DNA of 7,583 nucleotides from Flavobacteriaceae bacterium (lineage in GTDB: Bacteria > Bacteroidota > Bacteroidia > Flavobacteriales > Flavobacteriaceae): positions 1 through 7,583 of the forward strand of contig JAMPYA010000101.1 of NCBI GenBank assembly GCA_023700885.1, read 5' to 3'. A model generated the notes under the pieces. It ran no database searches and was not told the origin of the DNA. It saw only the letters and a list, made by a program, of their open reading frames with translations. A program made the translations under genes and the position numbers. Positions 1-5,883 of the stretch are shown here, piece after piece (within the stretch, counting starts at the first letter, position 1; the number at the start of each line of letters is the position of its first letter).

Positions 1-1
1 A

Positions 2-1147
2 AATTTTTCTTATACCGGACCTATAGATGGTCATAACTTACCTTTATTAATTAATGAACTTAAGCGATTAAAAAATACAAAAGGCCCACAGTTTCTTCAT
101 ATAATTACTACAAAAGGAAAGGGTTTAGAAAGTGCAGAAAAAGATCAGGTAAAATACCATGCTCCGGGTAAATTTGATAAAAATACAGGAGAAGTTTTGG
201 TAAAATCGGAAGATAATTTACCACCAAAATTTCAAGACGTGTTTGGCTTAACGTTGGTTGAACTTGCCCAAAAAAATGATAAAATTATAGGAATCACACC
301 AGCAATGCCAACCGGTAGTTCCTTAAAATATATGATTGATGCATTTCCGAAAAGAGCTTTTGATGTTGGAATTGCAGAACAACATGCGGTTACTTTAGCA
401 GCCGGATTTGCCACCCAAGGTTTTATCCCGTTTTGCGCTATTTATTCTACTTTTTTACAACGTGCCTATGATCAAATTATTCATGATGTGGCATTGCAAA
501 ATCTGCCCGTTATTTTTTGCTTAGACCGCGCCGGTTTGGTAGGAGAAGATGGGGCTACACACCATGGTGTTTTTGATATGGCTTTTTTACGAATTATACC
601 AAACCTCATCATTTTTGCGCCTATTAATGAAGTTGCTTTACGAAATATTTTATACACCGCACAATTAGGCGTTCAGCATCCAATGGCTATCCGCTATCCT
701 AGAGGAAGAGGTGTTTTAAAAGAATGGAAAACACCTTTTGAAAAAATTGAAATTGGAAAAGGAATCTGTATTTCTGAAGGTAGCGAAATTGCAATCTTAA
801 CTATTGGAAGTATTGGAAATCAGATTATTGAACTTCAATCAGAATTCCCATTAAACAAAGTTGCACATTACGATATGCAATTTGTTAAACCTTTAGATGA
901 GAAACTTTTACATCTTATTTTTTTAAAATTTACTAAAATTGTTACTCTTGAAGATGGCTGTGTTAAAGGCGGATTTGGAAGTGCCGTTTTAGAGTTTGCC
1001 AATGAAAAAAATTATCATCAAGCTATTATTAGAATATTGGGAATTCCTGATAAATTTATTGAACATGGTAGCAATGATGAATTATTTAAAAGTTTACATC
1101 TCTCAAAAAATCATCTTAAAAAAACCATAATAGACTTACTTTCTTAA
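2..1147 (+). CDS. dxs: 1-deoxy-D-xylulose-5-phosphate synthase, C-terminal part (5' truncated by window edge)
   Basis: Dxs is a cytoplasmic, thiamine-diphosphate-dependent enzyme that condenses pyruvate and glyceraldehyde-3-phosphate into DXP, the first step of the non-mevalonate isoprenoid pathway (also feeding thiamine and pyridoxal synthesis in many bacteria). The frame is open from base 2, giving 381 residues; the family is usually about 590-640, so roughly 200 N-terminal residues lie outside the window. The first residues carry the family motif GPIDGH (fragment residues 6-11), followed by GPQFLHI and KGKG. The transketolase pyrimidine-binding domain follows, with GIAEQHAV (the Glu at fragment residue 126 matches the ThDP-activating Glu) and VGEDGATHHG near residues 180-189. 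The transketolase C-terminal domain (about 260-370) ends the protein. A TTG codon at 197 is internal and not the true start. The stop codon overlaps that of the convergent dgt gene. The reading frame is intact throughout. Confidence 0.97.
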   Translation, partial: NFSYTGPIDGHNLPLLINELKRLKNTKGPQFLHIITTKGKGLESAEKDQVKYHAPGKFDKNTGEVLVKSEDNLPPKFQDVFGLTLVELAQKNDKIIGITPAMPTGSSLKYMIDAFPKRAFDVGIAEQHAVTLAAGFATQGFIPFCAIYSTFLQRAYDQIIHDVALQNLPVIFCLDRAGLVGEDGATHHGVFDMAFLRIIPNLIIFAPINEVALRNILYTAQLGVQHPMAIRYPRGRGVLKEWKTPFEKIEIGKGICISEGSEIAILTIGSIGNQIIELQSEFPLNKVAHYDMQFVKPLDEKLLHLIFLKFTKIVTLEDGCVKGGFGSAVLEFANEKNYHQAIIRILGIPDKFIEHGSNDELFKSLHLSKNHLKKTIIDLLS

Positions 1148-2484
1148 AAACTGTTTCCACTTATTTTTCGATGTAACAGTATGGCATAACTATCAGACAT
1201 ACTTGCTACAAAAGAGCTGACTGCTAATAATCTATCATAATAATTCTTTGGTAATTCTTGCATTTTTGCAGGCAAAAGTTTGTAAATTAACTTATCATAA
1301 CTCGTTACTTCATGATTTAAATCGTTTATTACTGCTTTACAAAAAACAGTCAATAAATCACCAATAATTTTATATCCTGCAATCTCTTTTTCTATTACTT
1401 CTTTACTTTGGTAAATCTTTTCATTACTTATTATGATAATATCTTTCATTTGCGCCTCGTATTTACATCTATCCATTAAACTCGAATGAAAATTACCTGC
1501 TAAAATCTCTGATTCATTTTTGATAAATTGCGCTGCAGCTTCATTTATCAATACATTAATGGCCAATGCGCGTAGATATTTAATGCGTTCTTGTTTATTA
1601 TTTAAGGTATAATATTTTTTTGTGTCTATTGTGTCTTTAACTAGTTTTATAAAGAACTCTAAAGTATGTTCTTCATCAATTAAGCCAAGATTAATACCGT
1701 CTTCAAAATCAATAATAGTATAACAAATGTCATCTGCCGCCTCAACAATAAAAGCTAATGGATGTCTGTGATAGGCAATATTTTGGTCACTTCTTGATTT
1801 TATCAATCCCAATTCTTTGGTTAAATCTTCGAAAACAGGAATTTCAGATTGAAAAATTCCAAATTTTTTATCACTAATATTTGAAGTTGGCTTTTTTGGA
1901 AGAGACTCTTTTGGATATTTGATAAATGCCCCTAAAGTTGCATAGGAAAGTCGAAGTCCGCTACCTGCACCACTACTATTATCTGTGAGGATTTTGAATC
2001 CGTTGGCATTTCCCTCAAAGTCAATTAAATCTTGCCATTGTTTATCAGTTAAAAAAGATTGATACTCTTTTCCTTTAGCAGCATTAAAAAATTCGCCAAT
2101 AGCCTTTTCGCCACTGTGTCCAAAAGGCGGATTTCCAATATCGTGAGCCAAAGCTGCGGCGGCAGTTATAGTGCCGAAATCGGTTTTAAGGTAGCCTTCT
2201 TTTTGAATTTCTGGATATTTTTGAAGTAAATGTTCTCCAACTATTCTACCAATCGAACGAGCTACCACAGAAACTTCTAAACTATGCGTTAAACGAGTGT
2301 GAACAAAATCGGTTTGAGACAATGGAATAACTTGCGTTTTATCTTGTAAACTTCTAAAAGAATCGGAAAAAAGAATTCTGTCATTGTCAACTTCAAATCC
2401 TAATCTCGATTCATCTTGTAAGTTTCTCAATCTTTTTTCAGTATCACCAAATCGTTTTAATGATAGTAATTGCAGCCAATTCAT
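1144..2484 (-). CDS. dgt: Deoxyguanosinetriphosphate triphosphohydrolase (dGTPase / dNTPase, HD superfamily)
   Basis: Enzymes of this family cleave dNTPs (classically dGTP) to the deoxynucleoside plus tripolyphosphate, and so trim cytoplasmic dNTP pools. The product is 446 residues, a normal length for the family. The N-terminal region reads RLGFEVDNDRILFSDSFRSL and then QDKTQV, typical of dNTPases, followed by the HD metal site: His67 in TRLTHSLEVS, His114-Asp115 in AHDIGNPPFGHSGE, and a later Asp in EAADDICY (about 251-252). The start chosen is the ATG at 2484, giving MNWLQLLSLKR, which matches how family members begin. A longer frame from a TTG at 2505 adds seven residues with no family support. 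There is no Shine-Dalgarno sequence; the upstream bases are AT-rich, and a degenerate TATCTTG at 2509-2503 is at best a weak -7 box. Substrate preference (dGTP versus broad dNTP) cannot be read from sequence. It may be co-transcribed with the DUF3109 gene upstream, 132 bp away. Confidence 0.95.
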   Translation of the reverse strand: MNWLQLLSLKRFGDTEKRLRNLQDESRLGFEVDNDRILFSDSFRSLQDKTQVIPLSQTDFVHTRLTHSLEVSVVARSIGRIVGEHLLQKYPEIQKEGYLKTDFGTITAAAALAHDIGNPPFGHSGEKAIGEFFNAAKGKEYQSFLTDKQWQDLIDFEGNANGFKILTDNSSGAGSGLRLSYATLGAFIKYPKESLPKKPTSNISDKKFGIFQSEIPVFEDLTKELGLIKSRSDQNIAYHRHPLAFIVEAADDICYTIIDFEDGINLGLIDEEHTLEFFIKLVKDTIDTKKYYTLNNKQERIKYLRALAINVLINEAAAQFIKNESEILAGNFHSSLMDRCKYEAQMKDIIIISNEKIYQSKEVIEKEIAGYKIIGDLLTVFCKAVINDLNHEVTSYDKLIYKLLPAKMQELPKNYYDRLLAVSSFVASMSDSYAILLHRKISGNSF

Positions 2485-2533
2485 AGAATAAATATTTAAT
2501 GGCAAGATACGTTTAATATTAAAAGATTAAAAG

Positions 2534-2582
2534 ATTTAAAAATTCAAAGATTGAAAAATTTAAAAATTCAAAGATTGAAAAA
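2534..2582. repeat. Two exact tandem copies of a 24-bp AT-rich unit, each with a small dyad
   Basis: Bases 2534-2558 recur exactly at 2558-2582, a period of 24. Each unit contains the inverted repeat TTCAA-AGA-TTGAA (2543-2555 and 2567-2579). The word AAAGATT also occurs at 2522 and 2530, just before the exact repeat, so the array looks like the intact end of a decaying series. It lies in the 132-bp spacer between the DUF3109 gene and dgt. On the - strand, the transcribed strand here, each dyad is followed by TTTTT, which resembles a very weak intrinsic terminator, but a five-pair AT-rich stem is too unstable to call one. Function is unknown. Confidence 0.8.
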
Positions 2583-2616
2583 ATTGATTTACATTTTAAA
2601 AAATTACCATTATTTT

Positions 2617-3180
2617 TTACTTTTTAATTGCTGCATTTTCTAGCTCTGCATACCAAGTTTCTCCAAATTTTCTAATTAAAGCTTCTTTAACAAATTTATA
2701 AACAGGAACTTTTAATTCTTTTCCTAAATCGCATGCAGGATTACAAATATCCCAATGATGATAATTTACCGTTGTAAAAGTAGAAAACTCAAGTACTCTG
2801 ATGGGATACAAATGACACGAAACTGGTTTTTTCCAATTGATAATTCCTTGATTGTAAGCCTCTTCAATTCCACATTTCGCGATGTTTTTTTTATCAAAAA
2901 TGACATAAGCACAATCTTTTTTATCAATTAAGGTTGTTTCTATTTCTCCTTTATCGCTTATAGTATATTTTCCTTGATTTTCTATTGCATCAATTCCTTT
3001 TGGCAATAAAAGATGTTTTATTTTTGGATAGATTTCTTCTAAAATATCAAGTTCCTCTTTATTTAAGGGCGCTCCCGCATCTCCATCAATGCAACAAGCA
3101 CCTTTACATTTAGACAAATTACAAACAAATTGACTATCTAATAATTCTTCTGAAACTATGGCTTTTCCTATCTGTATCAT
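2617..3180 (-). CDS. DUF3109 family cysteine-rich protein, function unknown
   Basis: A 187-residue soluble protein with no signal peptide or membrane helix. It resembles the DUF3109 family common in Bacteroidota, which is uncharacterised and related in pattern to the YkgJ-type zinc/iron-chelating cysteine cluster proteins. From the ATG at 3180, nine cysteines are seen: an N-terminal cluster Cys20, Cys25, Cys29 and Cys30 (CNLSKCKGACC), followed by the family-like DGDAGAPL, then Cys90, Cys103, Cys122 (SCHLYPIRV) and Cys146/Cys150 (HWDICNPACDLG). This spacing suggests bound metal or an iron-sulfur cluster; that is inference. The ATG at 3180 (MIQIGK) is preferred because it matches where family members begin and sits directly behind a TACTTTTG box; a frame extending to 3225 would run through that box and add a Lys-rich tail. 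It is divergent from marC and may be read on into dgt. Confidence 0.88.
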   Translation of the reverse strand: MIQIGKAIVSEELLDSQFVCNLSKCKGACCIDGDAGAPLNKEELDILEEIYPKIKHLLLPKGIDAIENQGKYTISDKGEIETTLIDKKDCAYVIFDKKNIAKCGIEEAYNQGIINWKKPVSCHLYPIRVLEFSTFTTVNYHHWDICNPACDLGKELKVPVYKFVKEALIRKFGETWYAELENAAIKK

Positions 3181-3184
3181 ATTG

Positions 3185-3192
3185 CAAAAGTA
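3185..3192 (-). promoter_or_regulatory. Bacteroidota -7 promoter box for the DUF3109 gene
   Basis: On the - strand this reads TACTTTTG, a perfect match to the Bacteroidota -7 consensus TAnnTTTG. Only four bases (CAAT) separate it from the ATG at 3180, so initiation a few bases downstream of the box would give a transcript with almost no 5' leader. No TTG -33 element is seen at the usual spacing of about 19 bases. Confidence 0.6.
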
Positions 3193-3247
3193 CATTTTCT
3201 TTTTTAGATGATTTTTTAATTTCACAGTCCAATTGACTCGTTTTAAT

Positions 3248-3255
3248 TACTTTTG
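3248..3255 (+). promoter_or_regulatory. Bacteroidota -7 promoter box for the marC-family gene
   Basis: The + strand reads TACTTTTG, a perfect TAnnTTTG match, 22 bases before the ATG at 3278. This predicts a short leader of roughly 17-20 bases. A TTG at 3233-3235 lies upstream, but its spacing of 12 bases is shorter than the usual -33 to -7 distance, so that element is doubtful. The box supports the start at 3278 over the longer frame starting at 3233. Confidence 0.6.
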
Positions 3256-3277
3256 TAAAAAATTAAACTTCATCAAT

Positions 3278-3859
3278 ATGTCATTATTGGATTTCAAAGA
3301 GATTTTTACTGCAACCATGATTTTATTTGCGGTAATTGATATTGTTGGCTCCATTCCTATTATTATAGAATTACGCTCTAAAGTTGGTCATATTCAATCA
3401 GAAAAAGCATCAATTGTATCGGCAATTATTATGATCGCTTTTCTTTTTGTTGGAGAAAGAATGTTGACTTTAATTGGTATTGATGTTAATTCATTTGCGG
3501 TTGCCGGATCTTTAGTTATTTTCTTTTTAGCTCTTGAAATGATTTTAGGAATACAGCTTTACAAAGATGAAAGTCCAGATACTGCTAGTATAGTGCCCTT
3601 GGCTTTTCCACTAATTGCAGGTGCCGGTACTCTAACAACACTTTTGGCAATTAGAGCTGAGTATGAAACAATTAATATTGTTGCTGCTATTTTAATTAAT
3701 ACCATTTTTGTGTATGCTGTATTAAAATCATCCAAAAAAATTGAAAAAGTTTTAGGTAAAGGCGGATTGGGTGTTATTAGAAAAATATTTGGCGTAGTGT
3801 TATTAGCCATTGCTGTTAAGTTATTTGCAGCTAATGTTTTAGGCTTGTTTCAATATTAG
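3278..3859 (+). CDS. MarC family (UPF0056) integral inner-membrane protein
   Basis: A 193-residue polytopic inner-membrane protein of the MarC/UPF0056 family. The family was named from the E. coli mar locus, but a role in multiple antibiotic resistance has not held up and its function or substrate is unknown. About six hydrophobic segments are visible: near residues 10-30 (ILFAVIDIVGSIPIII, matching the family's N-terminal pattern with a PI motif), 42-64, 67-90, 101-124 (PLAFPLIAGAGTLTTLL, the conserved FPLIAGPG-like motif with Ala in place of the Pro), 130-150 and 161-192. The ATG at 3278 (MSLLDFKEIF) matches the family's usual start; an upstream ATG at 3233 would add 15 residues and run across the TACTTTTG box, so it was rejected. 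The gene stands alone on the + strand, divergent from the DUF3109 gene and convergent with the kelch gene. Confidence 0.93.
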   Translation: MSLLDFKEIFTATMILFAVIDIVGSIPIIIELRSKVGHIQSEKASIVSAIIMIAFLFVGERMLTLIGIDVNSFAVAGSLVIFFLALEMILGIQLYKDESPDTASIVPLAFPLIAGAGTLTTLLAIRAEYETINIVAAILINTIFVYAVLKSSKKIEKVLGKGGLGVIRKIFGVVLLAIAVKLFAANVLGLFQY

Positions 3860-3864
3860 ATTTA

Positions 3865-3884
3865 AAATCATTATAATTTGATTT
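3865..3884. terminator. Possible weak bidirectional terminator between marC and the kelch gene
   Basis: The 29-bp gap between two convergent stop codons contains AAATCA (3865-3870) and TGATTT (3879-3884) as a six-pair inverted repeat with an eight-base loop. It is followed on the + strand by T-rich sequence and preceded by an AT-rich tract that serves the other strand. With only one G-C pair the stem is weak, so this is a position-based suggestion. Confidence 0.3.
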
Positions 3885-3888
3885 ATAT

Positions 3889-5253
3889 TTATTTAACATA
3901 GAAATAGCTTTTGTCTATGTAATAAATCTTTATCCTCTTATCTTCTTTAGATTTTTTTGATGTAATTATATCTTTCTCTATTCTTAATAATGTTTTTAAT
4001 TTAAAATTAAGATTTTCCATTAAATGATTTTTTACTTTTATATTGTGCGCGTAGTGGAGTGTTTTATTTTCTACAATATCCATAATTTGTGATGATTGGA
4101 CTAAATCATCCGTTTTTAACAGCAATTTTAAAACTTGGATTTCTTTTGTATCAAACGGGTGAATTATATTTTTATAAATCAAATTATTATTACTGATATT
4201 GATTCTATTTTTCTTAATTTTCTGTTGTTTAATTTTCAGAAAAAGCAACAACAAAAGAATTGTTGAAATAAAAATGAAGCCTATTAAAAACCAGTTATCA
4301 TAGGTTTCGTATAAAGCGTGTTCTGATATCAGTTCGCCAAAAAACTCATCTTCATTTCTTGTAACCAGTTGGATTGTACCTTGAGAAGAAATATTAATTA
4401 AACAATAAAAAAACCCTTCGTAAAAAAACAATTTATTTAATGCGTTTATTTTTCCTTGAAGAGATGTTTTCTTAAAAATAGAGATCTTGTTGTTAACTAC
4501 ATCTATAACATGGAGTTCTACTTCTCCTTTAAAAATGATTTGCTTGTCGCCGTAAGAAATGGAAAATACATTTTCGTCATAATTAAATTTTGGCTCTCCT
4601 ATATTAAATTTTGATTTACCTAAAAAATTCCAAGATTTCTTAATAAAATCAAATTTCCATACTTCATTATTCATTATATTTTCTTTGGGTTCGAAAGGAT
4701 TTAGTGCTATTCCACCATACACATAAAAATCATCTCCAATAATTTTTATAGTAGAAAACAGGCTACCATTTGGTAATTCTGTACTTCCAATTGGTGAAAC
4801 TATTTCCCATTCGTGTGTTGTTAAATCAAAATATGTGAAGAAGTTTCTTGTAGACCAAAACCCATATCCACCATATCTATAAATGTTATCTTTATAAACA
4901 AATAATGATGAACCCCATTGCATTTTGTGAGTATAAGAGTTGTCTATTCTTTCAATTTTATCACCTATTAATTTAAATACACGACCACCTTGATTTTCTA
5001 TGAAATAAATATTTTTATTAGAAGAAACTATTTCTACTCCGCCACTTATTATAGGTAAAGAAGTTTTATAATTCTTTATTTTCTTAAAATTAATGATATC
5101 AATTACACTAATACTGTCCTTATAAAAAACATACAATTCTTTGTTTTCTTCAACAAAATGAGTTTTCATAATGTCTTCCTTTTTCCCTAAATCAATTGAT
5201 TGAGAAAAAGTATTTAAACTGATTATTAATAACAAAAAAAATAGTTGCTTCAT
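3889..5253 (-). CDS. Membrane-anchored kelch-like sensor with C-terminal winged-helix-like domain (predicted one-component regulator)
   Basis: No named family is recognised for the full protein (454 residues). In order: a Sec signal peptide (1-18; MKQLFFLLLIISLNTFSQS, ending in the FSQ pattern common in flavobacteria); a beta-rich extracytoplasmic region (about 20-315) with at least two kelch-like repeats, NIYRYGGYGFW...FDLTTHEWE (123-150) and DDFYVYGGIAL...VWKFDFIKKSW (174-208); one membrane helix (321-340, WFLIGFIFISTILLLLLFL); a Lys/Arg-rich stop-transfer stretch (340-350) putting the C-terminus in the cytoplasm; and a 90-residue C-terminal domain (about 362-454). That last domain looks like a winged helix: helices at 368-380, 385-395 and 403-425, then a basic hairpin ITSKKSKEDKRIKIYYI as the wing. 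The layout suggests a periplasmic ligand or protein-binding sensor tied to a DNA-binding domain, but DNA binding is inferred. Kelch regions also mediate protein contacts or form enzymes, so a structural role is possible. It is divergent from a small membrane protein gene. Confidence 0.85.
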   Translation of the reverse strand: MKQLFFLLLIISLNTFSQSIDLGKKEDIMKTHFVEENKELYVFYKDSISVIDIINFKKIKNYKTSLPIISGGVEIVSSNKNIYFIENQGGRVFKLIGDKIERIDNSYTHKMQWGSSLFVYKDNIYRYGGYGFWSTRNFFTYFDLTTHEWEIVSPIGSTELPNGSLFSTIKIIGDDFYVYGGIALNPFEPKENIMNNEVWKFDFIKKSWNFLGKSKFNIGEPKFNYDENVFSISYGDKQIIFKGEVELHVIDVVNNKISIFKKTSLQGKINALNKLFFYEGFFYCLINISSQGTIQLVTRNEDEFFGELISEHALYETYDNWFLIGFIFISTILLLLLFLKIKQQKIKKNRINISNNNLIYKNIIHPFDTKEIQVLKLLLKTDDLVQSSQIMDIVENKTLHYAHNIKVKNHLMENLNFKLKTLLRIEKDIITSKKSKEDKRIKIYYIDKSYFYVK

Positions 5254-5267
5254 ATTGCAATAATATG
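5251..5267. repeat. Inverted repeat over the start codon and putative -7 box of the kelch gene
   Basis: CATATT (5251-5256) and AATATG (5262-5267) are perfect inverted arms around GCAAT. The left arm includes the kelch gene start codon, read on the - strand, and the repeat covers its near-consensus -7 box. It could be a binding site for a regulator, including autoregulation, or simply chance in AT-rich DNA. Confidence 0.35.
5258..5265 (-). promoter_or_regulatory. Near-consensus -7 box for the kelch gene
   Basis: The - strand reads TATTATTG, one mismatch from TAnnTTTG, and is followed by CAATATG, the same spacing and bases as at the DUF3109 start. No -33 TTG is seen at normal spacing. If used, the transcript would be nearly leaderless. 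A TACTTTTC further upstream on the same strand (also one mismatch) is an alternative with a longer leader. Confidence 0.35.
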
Positions 5268-5287
5268 AAACTATCTGATATTACCAT

Positions 5288-5295
5288 TAATTTTG
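5288..5295 (+). promoter_or_regulatory. Bacteroidota -7 promoter box for the small membrane protein gene
   Basis: The + strand reads TAATTTTG, a full match to TAnnTTTG, giving a leader of about 35 bases to the ATG at 5335 or 56 to the ATG at 5356. No -33 TTG is present at standard spacing, so confidence is moderate. Confidence 0.45.
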
Positions 5296-5355
5296 ACAAA
5301 AAACTATCGAAAAGTATTGAATTTTAGTAGTTAAATGATTTATATAAAAATAAGT

Positions 5356-5883
5356 ATGAAAAATTTTGGTATCCTATTTTCAATTATTGCAATTATAGCT
5401 GTCTTTCTTCCTTGGCTTGAAACTTCTTCAGTTACTCAGCAAATTAATAATGAATCTTTTAATATTATAGAATTATATGGAATTTCCACAAGTTTCGGGA
5501 AATTAGGAATCGTTCTTGGGATTATTTCAGTTCTTATGTTTTATTTCGAAAAGAAGTTTTCATTACTTCCTGGATACACCATCGTTTTTATTGGACTCAT
5601 TTATATTTTTGAAATTATCCAAAGAGGAGAAACCACTACAAGTAGTTTGGGTAATTATGCTTCAACAGTAAGTTATATTTATGAAATTAAATTGGGAATG
5701 TACTTATTTTTGGTAAGTGGTATTTTTTGTACTATTTGTGGTTTTAAATTTTTAACATCAAATTCAAAAAATTGGCCTTTTTCTAATAAGGGAATTTTTA
5801 TTACAAAAAAGGGTTCTGAAATTAGAACCCAAATATCGATAGAACCCATAAAAAAAGGTCGGTCAACTCACTCCTATTCGTGA
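5356..5883 (+). CDS. Small four-helix membrane protein, function unknown
   Basis: A protein of 175 residues (182 if the in-frame ATG at 5335 is used) that I do not recognise. Counting from 5356, it has four hydrophobic segments: about 4-20 (a likely uncleaved first helix ending in FLPW), 46-63 (GKLGIVLGIISVLMFYF), 69-88 (LLPGYTIVFIGLIYIF) and 111-133 (GMYLFLVSGIFCTICGFKFL). Polar loops rich in Ser/Thr/Asn lie between helices 1-2 and 3-4, and the C-terminal tail is basic. The start at 5356 (MKNFGILF) is preferred because an A-rich stretch precedes it and the upstream extension adds little, but 5335 cannot be excluded. The last 40 or so residues run through the likely glmS terminator and end one base before the glmS stop, so the tail may be a read-out extension. 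It is divergent from the kelch-type gene. Confidence 0.75.
   Translation: MKNFGILFSIIAIIAVFLPWLETSSVTQQINNESFNIIELYGISTSFGKLGIVLGIISVLMFYFEKKFSLLPGYTIVFIGLIYIFEIIQRGETTTSSLGNYASTVSYIYEIKLGMYLFLVSGIFCTICGFKFLTSNSKNWPFSNKGIFITKKGSEIRTQISIEPIKKGRSTHSYS
5805..5830 (-). terminator. Intrinsic terminator of glmS
   Basis: On the - strand, GGGTTCT, a six-base loop and AGAACCC form a perfect seven-pair stem (arms 5824-5830 and 5811-5817), followed at once by TTTTTT (5810-5805). This is a textbook rho-independent terminator 54 bases past the glmS stop codon. A second GGGTTCT arm, read on the - strand, lies at 5847-5841 and could pair with the same partner. The hairpin lies wholly inside the coding sequence of the opposing small membrane protein gene. 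It has no matching T-tract on the + strand, so it appears to serve glmS only. Confidence 0.85.

Noticed and set aside
1150..1180. ACTGTT/AACAGT dyad followed on the - strand by TTTTT at the end of dgt, as a dgt terminator
   Set aside because: The stem is only six pairs with a 19-base loop and lies within the last dgt codons; too weak to list as a terminator.
2503..2509. TATCTTG on the - strand as a dgt promoter -7 box
   Set aside because: It falls one base short of TAnnTTTG and has no -33 element; dgt may instead be read from the DUF3109 promoter.
3181..3277. Overlapping longer starts for the DUF3109 (to 3225) and marC (from 3233) frames
   Set aside because: Both extensions run through TACTTTTG boxes and add residues not typical of either family; the internal ATGs at 3180 and 3278 fit family starts.
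3559..3810. Antisense open frame of 83 codons within marC
   Set aside because: It is a shadow of the marC frame with no family resemblance or start signals; similar shadows lie within dxs (232-414) and glmS (6674-6859).
5265..5327. A 20-codon + strand frame (MKLSDITINF...) in the divergent spacer beside the kelch gene
   Set aside because: It is short, starts inside a palindrome, runs over the promoter box proposed for the small membrane protein and has no recognisable start signal of its own; chance is the simpler explanation.
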